From the NCBI RefSeq assembly GCF_052324685.1, contig NC_135212.1, forward strand, positions 46,134,712 to 46,198,711: a stretch of 64,000 bases of DNA. Direction: 5' to 3'. Both the position numbers and the translations under genes were made by a program. The DNA is from Brachyhypopomus gauderio. Its lineage: Eukaryota > Chordata > Actinopteri > Gymnotiformes > Hypopomidae. The notes beneath the pieces are model-generated. The model was given only the letters and a program-made list of their open reading frames with translations, did no database searches and was not told the origin of the DNA. This document shows, piece by piece, positions 12,459 through 32,577 of the stretch (position 1 is the first letter of the stretch; the number at the start of each line of letters is the position of its first letter).

Positions 12459-13086
12459 GGAAGAATCAAAGCATCTTAAAGGGGGCGGGGCTAACGAGGA
12501 GAAAAGGTGCGAAGACTGGGTTGCTTAGACCATGACGGTTGAAATAGTTTAAAGTTTTGGATATTCTAAAAAGAAACACTGAGATTTATTTATTCATACA
12601 TTATTAGTAATAATGTAATGGAGGAGTACCAGAATGTTCATTTTTTAAATCTAATATATCTTTCATTTTTGCCACATTGTTAAATGATGTTTTGGTTTGC
12701 TCAACTCATCCCCTCTGCAGAATTATGGAATTATGTGCATTTGGTATTTACTTTCTTTGGGGAAATTAAATTAAATACAATTGTGTATCTGTTTACTATA
12801 TATAGTATTGATTTTATTGTTATTTTTGTCGTAAGGCTTGTATATGACAGTTTAGCCATATGCTGGTATGAATGAGTGGCATTTTCTGAATTGTTTTAAA
12901 ATTGAATGTACTTGTGACCTCGTAACCCATAAAGGAAAAAAAGAAATTCCTCTGTGTCATAACTGCACCGTATTAGTGGTTTGGGTTAGAGGGACGCTAT
13001 AAGCACTCTATTCCTCATCGTGGACGTTTTTTTTGTGCTGTAACATCATATGGCAATAAAAATATTCTTATACAACGAGACGCCTA
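12459..13086 (+). other. cdipt 3' UTR
   Basis: AT-rich sequence after the cdipt stop ends at a canonical AATAAA at 13055-13060, about 600 bp downstream. No coding exon is visible. Confidence 0.6.
13055..13060 (+). promoter_or_regulatory. Poly(A) signal for cdipt
   Basis: AATAAA lies about 600 bp after the cdipt stop and before the CpG-richer maz upstream region. The position is typical of a fish 3' end. Confidence 0.6.
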
Positions 13087-13199
13087 TTGTATAGTATGTT
13101 TACCGTATTTACATATTTCCATGTACTTCTCCGGTTCTTAAAAGTGATCACGATACTAACCGGTATTGCTGGTTTAAGTGATAGTGGTTTATCGGTTTG

Positions 13200-14362
13200 C
13201 ACTAAGTCTAACATGCCGTGTGATCTATGTTGCGTCTGCGTGTCTTCTGCGTCAGTCTTTACCTTTAAGGACCTGCGACATTTTTTCACCGCCAGTTCTT
13301 TTTTTCCACCCGAACGTCCAGCTGTCAACCGCCGCGGATCCGTTGTGTGCCGGGCGGGACGGTTTTTTATGATTTTAGGAAATCCTACACGATGTTTCGT
13401 GTGCGTTTATCGTGATTTACTTTTGGCATTTTGCGTCGGCCAAATTCGTGCGTTGGAGGGGGCGAGAGGACGACACTGCTGGAAAACATCGGATGGAGGA
13501 GGGGACGAGGACAGAGAGGGGGTGTTCACTCGCACTCCCATCCCTTTAAAACAAGGGGGACACGGCGGTGGGGGAGATAACGGGGCAGAGAAGACGGGAT
13601 AAAAAAAGAAAAGGAAGAAAGAGCGAGGGTGGGAGGGAGAGTGTTACAGAAAAAAAAGAAAGATGTCATCCTCTCGATTGAAATGCCGAGGCGGAGCCAT
13701 GGACTACGACCGATGAAGCGCTCGCCAGACAGGAATAAGATTTAACGCAACACCGAGGCTCACACAGCGCCCAGGCCCAGAAGGGGAATCTCAATAAAAT
13801 AGGTCGCACTTCCCACGCCAAACGTGCCGAGCCACCGCTGAGTACACAGCCAACATCAAACTCATTTTTGAACATTGTATTATGAGTATTTTTTTTTTTG
13901 CATGATTTTTTTTCACACGGCTGTCTCATTTATAAGCCACCATTCCAGCAAAAACTACATGTGATGTTTTATGTAAAGCATGATAAATATGACTTGTTCA
14001 ATTTTTAATTTGCGAATGTGGCGATATATTCGCTTAGAAAACTAAGGACTTCGTGGAAGATGTTGATATCAAGATACTTTTTAATTTTTACATTTAATTT
14101 ATCGCGTTTTAATACTAGTTGAATCGTAAGTTACTTTGCGTCATTGAGCGTGTTTTCTTTTATTAAGCACACAGTTTTGATACTATAATCGTTGTTTGTT
14201 ATCAGTCTCCTTTCGTTTGCGTTATAAAGGACAAATCAGGTGAAACATTTGAGATAATTGACGTAAAGGGACCCAAAAAGGAGATCTTATCCGCGTACTG
14301 TAACTCGGACGTAATTGTTCTAAATTATCATAACGACGTCAGTTCCATCATCGCTCCTCAAG
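13200..14362 (+). promoter_or_regulatory. maz promoter and 5' UTR region
   Basis: CpG content rises around 13230-13570, followed by a purine-rich stretch at 13440-13670 and AT-rich DNA up to the maz ATG. Open frames here are short and lack family similarity. The start of transcription cannot be placed from sequence alone. Confidence 0.4.
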
Positions 14363-16156
14363 ATGGACGCAGCTTGGAGCAATTTCCTTTTTCAGGTAAG
14401 ACACTTCAAATGTGAAGGGTGCTAAAGTTTAAATGGAGAATTTGTCTTTAAATAATTACCATGTTGTGAACTTGAGTACCGTTCTCACGTGAAGGTTTCG
14501 ACAAAAAGGCGAAGTATGTTCAAATTTGTGGTTTTGCACCTTCCAACTACAGACTCCTCCTTCGCAATCCCAAACGGAGACTGCTCTCCAATCAGATCTT
14601 CTGCCAGAGCTCACTGACGCTCCCCCGGACCCTCCCACAGAGCACATAGCCCCACCTCCATCCACAGTGGACACAGCAGCACTCAACGAGGAGCCAGAGC
14701 CAGGTGAGGGAGGGGGCCGTGGAGTGGGACCAGAGGGGAGGAAGGAGCAACAGAGGTCACGGTTTTCTACAGTTTCACAGTTGTCCGATCGCACCGAATA
14801 GTTGTATAAATAAACTCTGGTGTTGGAAGTTTTGGTCAGCCGTTGTGATGAGGCGATCCTTATCCAAGATTTTGAAATTCAAAGATAGTCCAATCATTAT
14901 GCAGCAGCTCTTGGTGGGGGTTTCAGGACAGAGAAAGGCAGTCCAAATGGAGGCACCAGGTCAATGTCTCATGCTAAAACAAACGTTTATGTATGTACTC
15001 AGTCATACGCCACTCAATGATGGCCTCTCTCTGGCTATAACCCCCCCCCCCTCTCTCTTTTTCAGTTAAGCCTGTCTCTCGGCCTGCCAGGCCTGCTCAT
15101 ATCTGCTCTATATGTAATAAGCAGTTTAAGAACAGTTATAACCTGCGCCGCCACCAGTCTGTTCACACCGGCGTGAAGATGAAAGACAGAGCAGCCCGAG
15201 AGAAAGTGGACGGAGGAAAGACGGGTGCGCGAGTGGAGAGGCAGACTATCCCTCTCTCTCTCCTCCACCTGTCCATTCCTGCTTCGATCCCAACGGCTGC
15301 AGACCCCTTGACTCACCCCTCCATCAGCAACCAACAGGTGGAGACGGTCGCCGTGTCTATTACTCCAGCAACTGTTGCCATGACGGTGGCCCAACCTCTT
15401 CCTGCGGTGGTGGTTACCGGGACAATGGTACAGGTGAGTTTTGAAGTCCCTCCCCCTTCTACATCTGTGCTTTAGGGTTTTCGCTCTGCCCCCTCTTGCT
15501 TGTCTCTGACTTTATTATTTTCATCTACATCTCCTTGTCAATGCCCATAAATATTACAATCAAATGAGAAGAACAAGAAGATAATTTCAACTCCCAAAAT
15601 CATCATCACCATGATTTAATAACTGACGCGTACCTTTACTAACACTATAGATTCGATTTTGATAGCCAATGATATCTAATGAAACGTACTTAAAGTCAAA
15701 AGGTTATTTATTTATCTGTTTATTTGTTTAATTATTGGTATATTGTCTTTTTCAAAGCTATCATAACAAAATCTCATAACAAACCCCGAATCTCTTCGGA
15801 GTCTTTTCCAGACTGCACCAACCTCCAATGCTACAGAGAACCCAAGCATTCCCGGCCCAATCCAGATCTCAATCCCAATCACAAACCCTCACCCTAATCC
15901 TACTCCTAATCCCAACCCAAGCCCAAATCCGGTACGGAAGAACCACGCTTGTGAGGCGTGTGGGAAGGCTTTCCGTGACGTGTATCACCTGAACCGACAC
16001 CGGCTCTCCCACTCGGACGAGAAGCCGTACTCGTGTCCTATCTGCCAGCAGCGCTTTAAGAGGAAGGACCGGATGAGCTACCACGTCAGATCCCATCAGG
16101 GTGGAGTGGAGAAACCGTACGTGTGTCCCCACTGCGCCAAGGGTTTCTCACGGTGA

Positions 16157-16201
<45 letters not shown>

Positions 16202-17911
16202 CAGGTCTACAGGCAAAATACACTCAAATACATATGGGTATGTTACTTTATACAGTATATAGCTAATCCCTAAATACACTCTAATTTCATGCATGTCAGC
16301 ATTCATTCAGAAACTCTTCTGAGAAGAGAGAAAACCTGTTTTGTTTATCTATGATCTGTAAACACAAATATATAAAGTAGCGATCAGGGTGCAGTTGACA
16401 CTCTCAGTGTTCACCAGTTCTCTTTTGTCTGCAGTAGGAGATTAAATTGCTGTCATTATACTGAAAGCTGGTGAGAGACGCCCTCATTACTAATTTGAGA
16501 CAGAAAATGGGTCAATGTGACAAGGGAAAGATGACCTCCATGCTGTATTTATCCCCATAACTCACAGTTAGACACAATTTCACTATATATACTCATATAT
16601 ACCCTGACCTACGATGACCTCATTTAGAAGGAATCCATTTTGCCGACGAGTCTAGCCCCGTTGCCCTTGGCTGTGTGGGTTTATTTGAGTACTCGTTTGT
16701 GATGCCTGATTGCTTTTAAGCCCTCTCTGTCACTTCCAGGCCTGACCATCTCAACAGTCATGTGCGGCAGGTGCACTCCACGGAGAGGCCCTTCAAGTGT
16801 CCGGTAATGTCAACGTCAGGACTCTCTCTCTCTCTCTCTCTCTCTTTCTGCCTTTCCACCTCTTTGCTCATTCCCTCTCCTTTGACTCTGTCTTTTTCAC
16901 TTTTTCTCAGCCTATCAACATTTTTCTTGACTGCAGGCTTATTAACCATCTATCCTCCGACTCCTCTGCAGTTTTTTTAGGCAAATAGTCTTTCAGTTCA
17001 GGCCAAACTCGTCAGGAGAACCTGCTGCTTTCACCATCTACGTATTCATGTCTTCAAACATGCGTGTTTACTCTCTGTGTGCAGGAATGTGCACATTCAA
17101 GCTACACGCGTGTATTTGATTGTTGTTTGTCATATATGTATCATCTGTGCATTTTAAGTGTGAATAACAGAGGTCCAGAATAAGTCAGTGTGTCTAGAGT
17201 GTATCGTGTGTGTCTGTTATCACGCACCCTTCTACTGTTTACAGACATGCGAGTCTGCGTTTGCCACTAAGGATCGGCTACGTGCTCATATGATCAGACA
17301 CGAAGACAAGGTTCCCTGCCACATTTGTGGCAAGCTGCTCTCTCCTGCATACATCACAGATCACATGAGGGTCCACAACCAATCCCAGCATCATGTTTGT
17401 CACCTGTGTAACCGCAGTGAGTTTCGATTGTGCTTTAATGGTTTGAATAAGAATGAATGTGGCTCTTGCATGTGTTAGCAGCCTATCCCCTTCCCACCTT
17501 CTCTAAACATCTATACCCTGAATTCTTTCGTATCATTTCTGAGTACTATTGTTTCCATGTCACTTGTCTCCCTCTTGTTTCTGCCCAGGTTTTACTACAC
17601 TGACCTACCTACGCGTCCATGCCCAGAAGCACCATGGGCAGGAGTGGAAAGAGAGCAGCGTGGGTCGAGGGTCAGGCCCTGGTGGCGTGCTGTTGTGCCA
17701 GCTCTGCGGGGTCCACTGTAAGACCCCCACCCAGCTCCAGGGCCACATGGCCACGCACGCTGCCCAGGCGGATGCCACCGCGCCCACCTCCATCAGCAGC
17801 AGTGCTTCTGGGGCCACGGTGGCCACTGCCACCTCAGTCTCCAGCGCTGCAGTCACGGTGGGCCTGCTGGTGACTGACTGCTCCAGCATCGCCCCCCAGA
17901 GCCACAGCTAG
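14363..17911 (+). CDS. maz: MYC-associated zinc finger protein (MAZ), eight C2H2 fingers
   Basis: Nuclear factor that binds G-rich promoter elements and acts in transcription and insulation. Exons: 14363-14395, 14553-14703, 15066-15433, 15812-16152, 16740-16803, 17245-17416, 17589-17911. They sum to 1452 nt, giving 483 aa (human MAZ 477). The short first exon encodes MDAAWSNFLFQ, like the alternative MAZ and VEZF1 start. Exon 2 has STVDTAAL, a MAZ-specific stretch. The first finger (CSICNKQFKNSYNLRRHQSVH) is separated by a Pro/Asn-rich linker from fingers 2-8, including CGKAFRDVYHLNRH, CQQRFKRKDRMSYHVRSH and FATKDRLRAH. Finger 4 is split by the exon 4/5 junction and finger 5 by the exon 5/6 junction. 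The last two fingers, after the point where VEZF1 diverges, favour MAZ over VEZF1. The tail is Ala/Ser/Thr-rich. Confidence 0.9.
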
Positions 17912-19250
17912 CCCCAGGCTGCTGGGGCAGGGATGGGGGGGGGCGCCAGGGTTTAGAACTTTTAAAGAAAGAAAAGGTAATGCCCACAGGTGTGATGAAC
18001 TGTCCACTTTACATGTTTATATGCGTAAACATTTATTTTGCTTGAATATTTACAAGCTAGGAAAGCAAAAGGCAAAAACCCTTAAAAACACCCTCTAAAT
18101 ACCTGATTAATCTCTCTCTCCTGTAGGCTGTTATGGAGGATCCAAACAAAAAACTCCCCACACCACTTCCCTTCATCCATGACACCTCACAGCTCGCAAA
18201 CATTCATAAAGAGTGAACAGACTTTAATCGTCGTTGGAGATTTTAAAGCAGGAATCTCAAGAGGTCATCCAATGTTTTCAACTCCTTGCAGACCTCCAGT
18301 CAAGACCTGTCGGATCTCTTTAGTCCGACCCGCATTGGTAGAACTGTTTCCTGTTCTATGAAGATCCATTGGACTGCTGTCTTGGATGTTAAACTGTCAC
18401 CTCAGTCACATCCCAGTAGTGAGATATCCAAGTGACACGAAGGCTGCTAAGTGTTGTCCCAGTTTATTTTAACATGCCTCTAGTGATAATGAATTTAGAA
18501 TGTTTAAAACTAATTATGATCTTTAGATACCCAAGTGTTTCCCAACCTTAACTGCCTTCAGTATTCGAACAAGATTACTAGAATGAATATTAAATTGTTT
18601 GTGTTGTCTGTATTGCAGCACATCTGAGCAGCCTTTGGAGGAGTTTTGCAATTGTGTGTTAGGGAATCAAATACAGTACCATTTCCTGTAATAAATTCCA
18701 AGAACCTGTAAAAGGTTCGTTCAGAATTAAATGTACAACAAATAATCGTATTGTTTATCATATGTGTGGATATTAAGGGACTATTGTTGAGTATTTTTTA
18801 AGAATTATCATCGTTGTTGATTTACCTTAAAATTTTTGACCAAGTATGTGAACATCGTTTGATGTTGCTTACGGAAACTGCATTAATGCTTTATCCTTGA
18901 CCATGTTTGTGTTGAAGCTTGTTGAACGCCAATATTTGTTGCTGTCACTGTATCAATATATAATTAATCAATGTACGAACAACGAACATGCACCTAATTA
19001 CACCAACTTTAACAGGAGTATGTTTTCCGTTATTTGCTTAATTGAATGTGGAGACAGGACGACCTATTGTTAGACTGGACAATGAAAGGTAGAGGATAAA
19101 AAAGCCACTGGGTCTTGTCACCATGTTTGTCTTTTTTTTTTTTTGCATGTATAATTTATTCCATGTATGAAAAAAAGATAATGATAGAGAAGGGTTAAAT
19201 TTCGCCTCTTTCGTTGTTTACACTGGTGGTTTTACCCTCCCCCATTCTCT
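17912..19250 (+). other. maz 3' UTR and intergenic DNA
   Basis: Non-coding, increasingly AT-rich sequence. AATAAA occurs at 18690-18695, about 780 bp past the maz stop, and is a plausible 3' end. A run of T is at 19132-19144. No gene is visible. Confidence 0.5.
18690..18695 (+). promoter_or_regulatory. Candidate poly(A) signal for maz
   Basis: AATAAA lies about 780 bp after the stop. It is the clearest hexamer between maz and the nlk1 promoter region. Confidence 0.4.
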
Positions 19251-20427
19251 CCGTATTCATCCCCCCCTCCTCCACCTCCTCCTCTCATCCTCATTCTGCC
19301 ACTGTTTCAAACAGCTGATTTTAGAGAAGCCGAGCGGCTGAATTCGGGCACCGGGACCGAGGGAGCAGCGGCACCGCGATGGAGCACACCGACTGAGATA
19401 CGACCACGATGCCTTTGTGTGTGTGTCCGTGTGTGTGTCCACTAATCTGGGACTGCTGCAGTGCCGTCGCTCGTAGCCGGGTCGCTCGCTAACTTCACAA
19501 ACATCTGCAGGGACCCGTCCTGGCCGGCCAGCCGCTCCACGTCCTCTCTCAACCATCATTTAAAACCATCAATGTGTTTCCTCTTCACACTTTAACAAAA
19601 ATATATATTTATTTATATATATATATCCGGTTGTATATTTTCGGAAGAAAAGCGGCTCGCGTTATAAATTCCCTCGCCGGAATATTTATGCACTAAGACG
19701 GACAGCAGTGTCGTTAGTCCGTTAGCCTAGATAGCTAGCTAGCTAACCATCGGCTGAGCTAACGCTAACTAGCTAGCTCGGCTATCTGGCTAGCAAACAA
19801 AGATGACCAGAGCGGACCGGGTTAGCTAGCTAGGCTAAGCTAAGCTAGGCTAGCTAACTGACTTGCAAGGCGAGTGGCTGCCCCAGAGGCACGACCCGTC
19901 TCCTTATTCGCGGACTAACCCACATAAGTGTTCACTTCGCGGTTGTGTGTGCCCGACCCGGCCGGTCGTCCTGGTTTTAAACACACGCCCGTCGCGTTAT
20001 TGCGCCGTGTCGCACGGTGTAGTGGTCGGCCAGCGGCATAGCGTCGCGTCTAGCCGGCGGAGCTGCTGTCGGAAGTCCTGCCGGATACCGGTGCCTCAAA
20101 TTATTATTATTTTTGTTCTCTGGCTTCAGAAGAGAAGTTAAAAGAGCTTAAATGTCGTTAATGTTTGAGCTGGTCCGCTAGGTCACTCGACATCCAGAGT
20201 AAACTCACTTAAGTCGCCGCTACCTCATCAGTCCCGTATCAGATACTCGAGTTGTGCGAGGCCGGTAGGGTTTAAACAAGTTGCGTTGCGAGTTTTACCA
20301 TCAGGGTGTGGACGTGTGTGTTTTTACACTTTTTTTTAGATACTATTACATGTTTTAATGGGATTAATAAGCACGTCTAGCGTTATATATCACCAAACGG
20401 TTTCTTCGGCTGGCTTGTATCGGTATA
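19250..20427 (+). promoter_or_regulatory. nlk1 promoter and 5' UTR
   Basis: A CpG-rich block (19310-19560 and 19860-20300) precedes the nlk1 ATG. At 19720-19860 the sequence is dominated by GCTAGC/AGCT motifs, with a quasi-palindrome at 19821-19858 whose ends GTTAGCTAGC and GCTAGCTAAC are exact reverse complements. The transcription start cannot be fixed from the sequence. Confidence 0.5.
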
Positions 20428-27738
<7,311 letters not shown>

Positions 27739-28747
27739 GATGAAGCTGGTTAAAATAGAAGGAATCATGGGAAATGTAGTTTGCTGTAGAGGCATGCTTG
27801 TGCTTGATATGATTGGTTGCATTTGGTTCTTTCTGGATTATGTGGCTCTGAATCACTAGGGTTGGTGGTCAGCTGATATTGAAACAAAGAATATCCGAAC
27901 ATCCTTAAAAAAAACACACAAAAAACAAACAAAAAGTCCTGAAGACAATAGCTGTAATAGTGATGATTGAAATGTGCTGCTGAGAAGATGTTCATAGTGA
28001 CTGAGGTCGAGCATAAAAATATTTGCAAAGGAAAATCTCTTCATGACCTGCAGAGATGAGCTCTGATGACAGTGCCAGATGTGTGAAGTCTCTTAATGTT
28101 GTGCAATACCTATAGTGTGTGTGTGTGTGTGTGTGTGTTGGAGGGGGTGGTGGCCTTCAGCTGCCATTCAGAAAATGCTAACGCTTTATTCCTTAATGCT
28201 GTGGAAATGTTTGCTTGGTTCCTGAGGTCCGATTAGAGGTTCTTCACTGGTCCTGCAGTACGAGCTCACGCGCTTCACTGAGGCTCTCCGCGTAGTTCCT
28301 CCGACCCGTCTCTTCGGCAGGGTCTGCTCAGGCTCCGTGCTCCTCCTCACACCCTTGTAGGGTTTTTTTTTCTTTTTCACTTTTATTTTGGGCTGCAGTT
28401 GCTTTTACAGTTATGCTAGTTTAGGATGCTCTGAGAATAAGTGGGGCGAACGGTAAATGTGTCTAAAACAACACGCCTCTTTATGTAAGGGTGTTTTTGT
28501 GCGTGCGCATCTCCCCACACCATTATTTGTGCAAGGAACCGCATTGTTGAATATATTAAAGTGTGAAGTCTTAATTTTTAGAATGATCACGTTTTTGTCT
28601 GAAGCAGAATAGTCATACGTTTGGGGTTTTTTTTTTTTTTTTAGTTTTTTTTCCTTTTGTGTTTCAAACTAGTCTTGGTGTGTAGCCGCGTTTCACTGAG
28701 GAATCCATTTTGCTCCAATGAAGCACATGAGAATAGTCATGCACGTG

Positions 28748-28787
<40 letters not shown>

Positions 28788-30900
28788 AGGGGACATGCAG
28801 TGTTGCGTTCTGCTGTCAACATTCTCATTACCTCAGTAGACCCTCCGTCCGCTGGTCAAGTGTATTTAGACTAAACCCATCTGTTAACCGTGTACTGTAC
28901 TGGGATCTGTGCTAATATCCAAATGTACAGTGCCATACCACTGAACCACTACCCTTACAGCTCTCTCTGGTCTCCGTGTCTGTTGCTCTCTCTCGCTCTC
29001 GTAGGGAGCAGCGCGTAAAGAAACCTGGTTGTCGCTTTTGCAGGAAAATGCTGCTGTCCGTTTGACTGTTTTCACTTCAGCTAGAAACATAAATGGTCTT
29101 GAGCTCAGGTTTCATATCCTAGACTATACTGTAAACACACAGGGACCCTGGTCTGTGGCCAGGCCATTGTGGCTGATTCTTGGTGCTGTTTGTGAAAAGA
29201 CTCAGAAGGACTCCAGGAGACCGATTGTGCTCTAAAAGCTTGAGTGCAGTGCGTGTTGCCCACCACTAGGTGGTGATGAGTACACGAGCACACGGCACAA
29301 TACTGAACGTATACAAGCTGTTCGTGAAGAACGACCACTCGGATGGAGCCGCATGTGTATACTGATAAAGGTTTTTATTTGGGATCTACAGTTGCAGTAC
29401 TTCAGGAGTGCAGTAACTTTTCAAACTGTAATGTTATTTAATTTCATCATAGGAAAGTATTGTTTTATTTTGTCAATGTATTGTGACCAATTTTTGTTTT
29501 TTTTTGTTTTGTTTGGTTTTTTATTTTTATTTTTTAGGTTTTGTTGTTTGACCACTTTGCAGTTGTGTTAGTAGAAAAAATAGCAGTGTAGTGATGCAGA
29601 GTAATTTGGGCAGACTTTCATAAACTGGCTGTCGACTACAGAGGACGTTTCAGTTAATGGTGAGATTTGCATTAGTGCTAAGATCATAGAACTTAGACAT
29701 TTTATAATGAAACAGAATTTGTGATATTTGTGTTAATGACTATTATGACTAAGGTAACATGGAACCCTTGTTTTAAAAGATGGTTTTTTGTTTTTAGTTT
29801 ATTTATTTTCCTGTCATTGCATTTAAATGAAAATGTTTGTTTTGGGATTGTTTTTTGTTTTTTTAGTCGTGTTCACAACAAATACTTGAAATTTTTAAGG
29901 AAAAAAAGATGGCTTAGAATGAAATAGTCAATAAACAGATAGACACTGGACACTGCGTCTCGTCACATAAATTATTTGGCGTTGCTGTGCTGTTTTAGGA
30001 ATGGCTTATTTGTGGACTTTTGTCACAGCTTGAGAAAAAGGATTATTTGTGATACAGGATTCAGATAAGAGGTCATAGTTGAGCCCTATTAACCTTCAGA
30101 CCTGCTGTTACAAAAGCTTGGTCAGCAAAGCAGTTCAATACCAGGCATGCAATAATAGTTACTCAATCAAACCCACTTCTGCCTCGCTTGAGGCTGGAGA
30201 TGTAGTCACAAGTAACTATTTAGTCTTCATTTTTGCCCATGTTTAGGGGTGAAGATTTTTTGAGTGACAACTGCTGCTGTTCTGCTAAATAAGTGACCCA
30301 AAAAGGTAAGCAGTGCTCAAAACAACCATACCCGTCAACTGCATGTGAGCACTCCTCCAGGTAAAGCATATGAACTTTGTCTGATATAGTCCTCTGTCCT
30401 CTGTGTGGCCTGACAATGATCTGACTTTACAATGGCTAATTTTACATTACATCAAGCAAATACGGACTTGTACTGATCCCTGTGTCCAAAACACTGCTGA
30501 AATTTTAATGGTAATTAAAATTTAATAGAAATAAATTTAGACTAAAGAGGTCATGGTCCTTTAATATCTTCCTTCATAGACTCAGTAAAATAGACCTCTC
30601 TTGTGATCTAGTTTTGTTGATTATAAACATTTCTAAGACAAATCACGTGTTAATTGGTGATAATTGTGGAAATGTAGCATTGATTAATTGCCCTCGTAGC
30701 AATATTTAAAGTTGTATAAGGTCCTATAGTAAAATGCTAGGGCACGTCTATTATGTCTCGCATGAATAAACGGTGATCAAGCAACTACATCAGCTCTGAG
30801 CAGCCTACATAATCATTGCCGAGTGAAATTATATATACATACAGTCATTATATCCCTTACATCCATTATTTCTCATCATTGAATATCGAATTTCGGTCAA
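27739..30900 (+). other. nlk1 3' UTR and intergenic DNA
   Basis: AT-rich sequence with GT microsatellites at 28114-28138 and 28749-28783 and a T run at 28627-28643. AATAAA at 29930-29935 would give a ~2.2-kb 3' UTR. No further exons were recognised. Confidence 0.5.
29930..29935 (+). promoter_or_regulatory. Candidate poly(A) signal for nlk1
   Basis: AATAAA lies about 2.2 kb past the nlk1 stop, after a T-rich stretch and before AT-rich intergenic DNA. Confidence 0.4.
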
Positions 30901-30959
30901 CTATTTTAACAGTCAGGCCTGTTAAAAGGTGAAAATTGGGGTTTCATTAAAATTGCAAG

Positions 30960-31968
30960 ATGCAATAGTTAACAAACGCGTCCCATCAGGTCACTTGGTT
31001 CCGACTCTCCATTGGCGGGGGACGGTGTCGGTCAGTGAAACACACCGACGCGTTAAACGTGTGATCGCTGGACCTGCACGTCCCGGCCTATCGCACGTCG
31101 TCCGTCGGCAGTCGCGGCGCACATTTAAAAGTAAAATCGGTGTGGTGGACACATTTGGAGCCGAGCCCGAGGTCCGCGGTGTGGGGGAGATGCGCCGCAG
31201 AGAGACGCGTGTAGAGAGGAAGGTGAGACGGGACGGTTGTCGGTACCGGAGCAGACATCACCGCTTTTAATCACCTTTATCATCTGGATTATGTTGTTCT
31301 GACTCGATCACGCCAGCTAACCGCGACTCATCAAAAAATCGTCAGCTAGATAACTTCGACTTTTCTAGCACCGTTTCTCCCGTTCGTGTGCTAATTATTG
31401 TATTAATATAGTTAATTAGCTGAATGACCGCGTTAAATCACATAACCAACTGGATTTAGCGGCTTTAGCTCGTTTTAACCTGCGAGATATTTCTCCAGCT
31501 ATTGATGACTAATTCTAGCTGTCTCGCAAATTCTGGAAATTTCCTTTAACTGCAATAGTCAAATTACCCACAGTTAGCAATATATATACACACATATATA
31601 CAATACATATATGTGTGTGTGTATTTTAGTGCAATCTAAACGCTTTTAAAGCGTAACACGGTTCGCCAGGTAGTGTGCGGATCCATCAAGGCGACGTGCC
31701 GCATTTGCACAAGTGTCCCCGGTCCAAACGCAGCGCAGCGCGGCCCTGCCGGAGGAGGTTCGTGGGAGATTATTATCCAGTTTATTGCATTAAACCGAAA
31801 TCAAGATTAATACATGTTTAACTGATTTGGGAGGGCGAAAAAAAAACAGAACAAAAAGCCCGAGGTGCTGGCATCCACTCGCTTTGGGTCCAGCTCGACG
31901 TCCAGCCCAGTTAAAGCAGTAAATCTCGGGCTGCCGTGTGATTAACGCGCTTCTCTCGCCCGGTGTCG

Positions 31969-32051
<83 letters not shown>

Positions 32052-32525
32052 GTTATTCGGGCTGCGGTCGTGTGTGCGTTAAGCTGCGTGAGGCGGAGAT
32101 TTCTAACGTGGACTTGTGCGTGATGGGCCGCGTTTAAGCCCCACAGTCACGGAGGGCTCCGTGTTTCACACGGGTCTGCGTTAACCAGGAGCCCGTCCCG
32201 GTACGGCGCCCGTCCGTTACGTGCAACCCAAACCCGGTTCGCTTTACTGTCGGGTAGTCGGTGGAGGCGGCAGTTCGGGTGCCAGTGCGACAGGGACCCG
32301 GCTGCTCGCACGTCTAGCGCGGTCTCCTCGCTGTCTCTGCTCTCTCGGTTCGCCAGTGTCCCGTCTGAAGCTCTCTGGACTCCAGCACCATGTGGACGGA
32401 CTCACGGACGCCTCCCGGACCTCGACACCGGCTCCCCGCGCCGCTGTGAGCGACTCCCGGGCCCCGACAGGACGCCGCTCCGCTGATGTAAACGTCTGGT
32501 TGTTCGTTTGTTTGTTTGTGTTTTT

Positions 32526-32577
<52 letters not shown>

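Noticed and set aside
30929-31270. 113-codon Arg-rich frame before tlcd3b
   Set aside because: It sits in a CpG-rich promoter-like block, has no family similarity, and contains a good splice donor at 31223; more likely 5' UTR or promoter.
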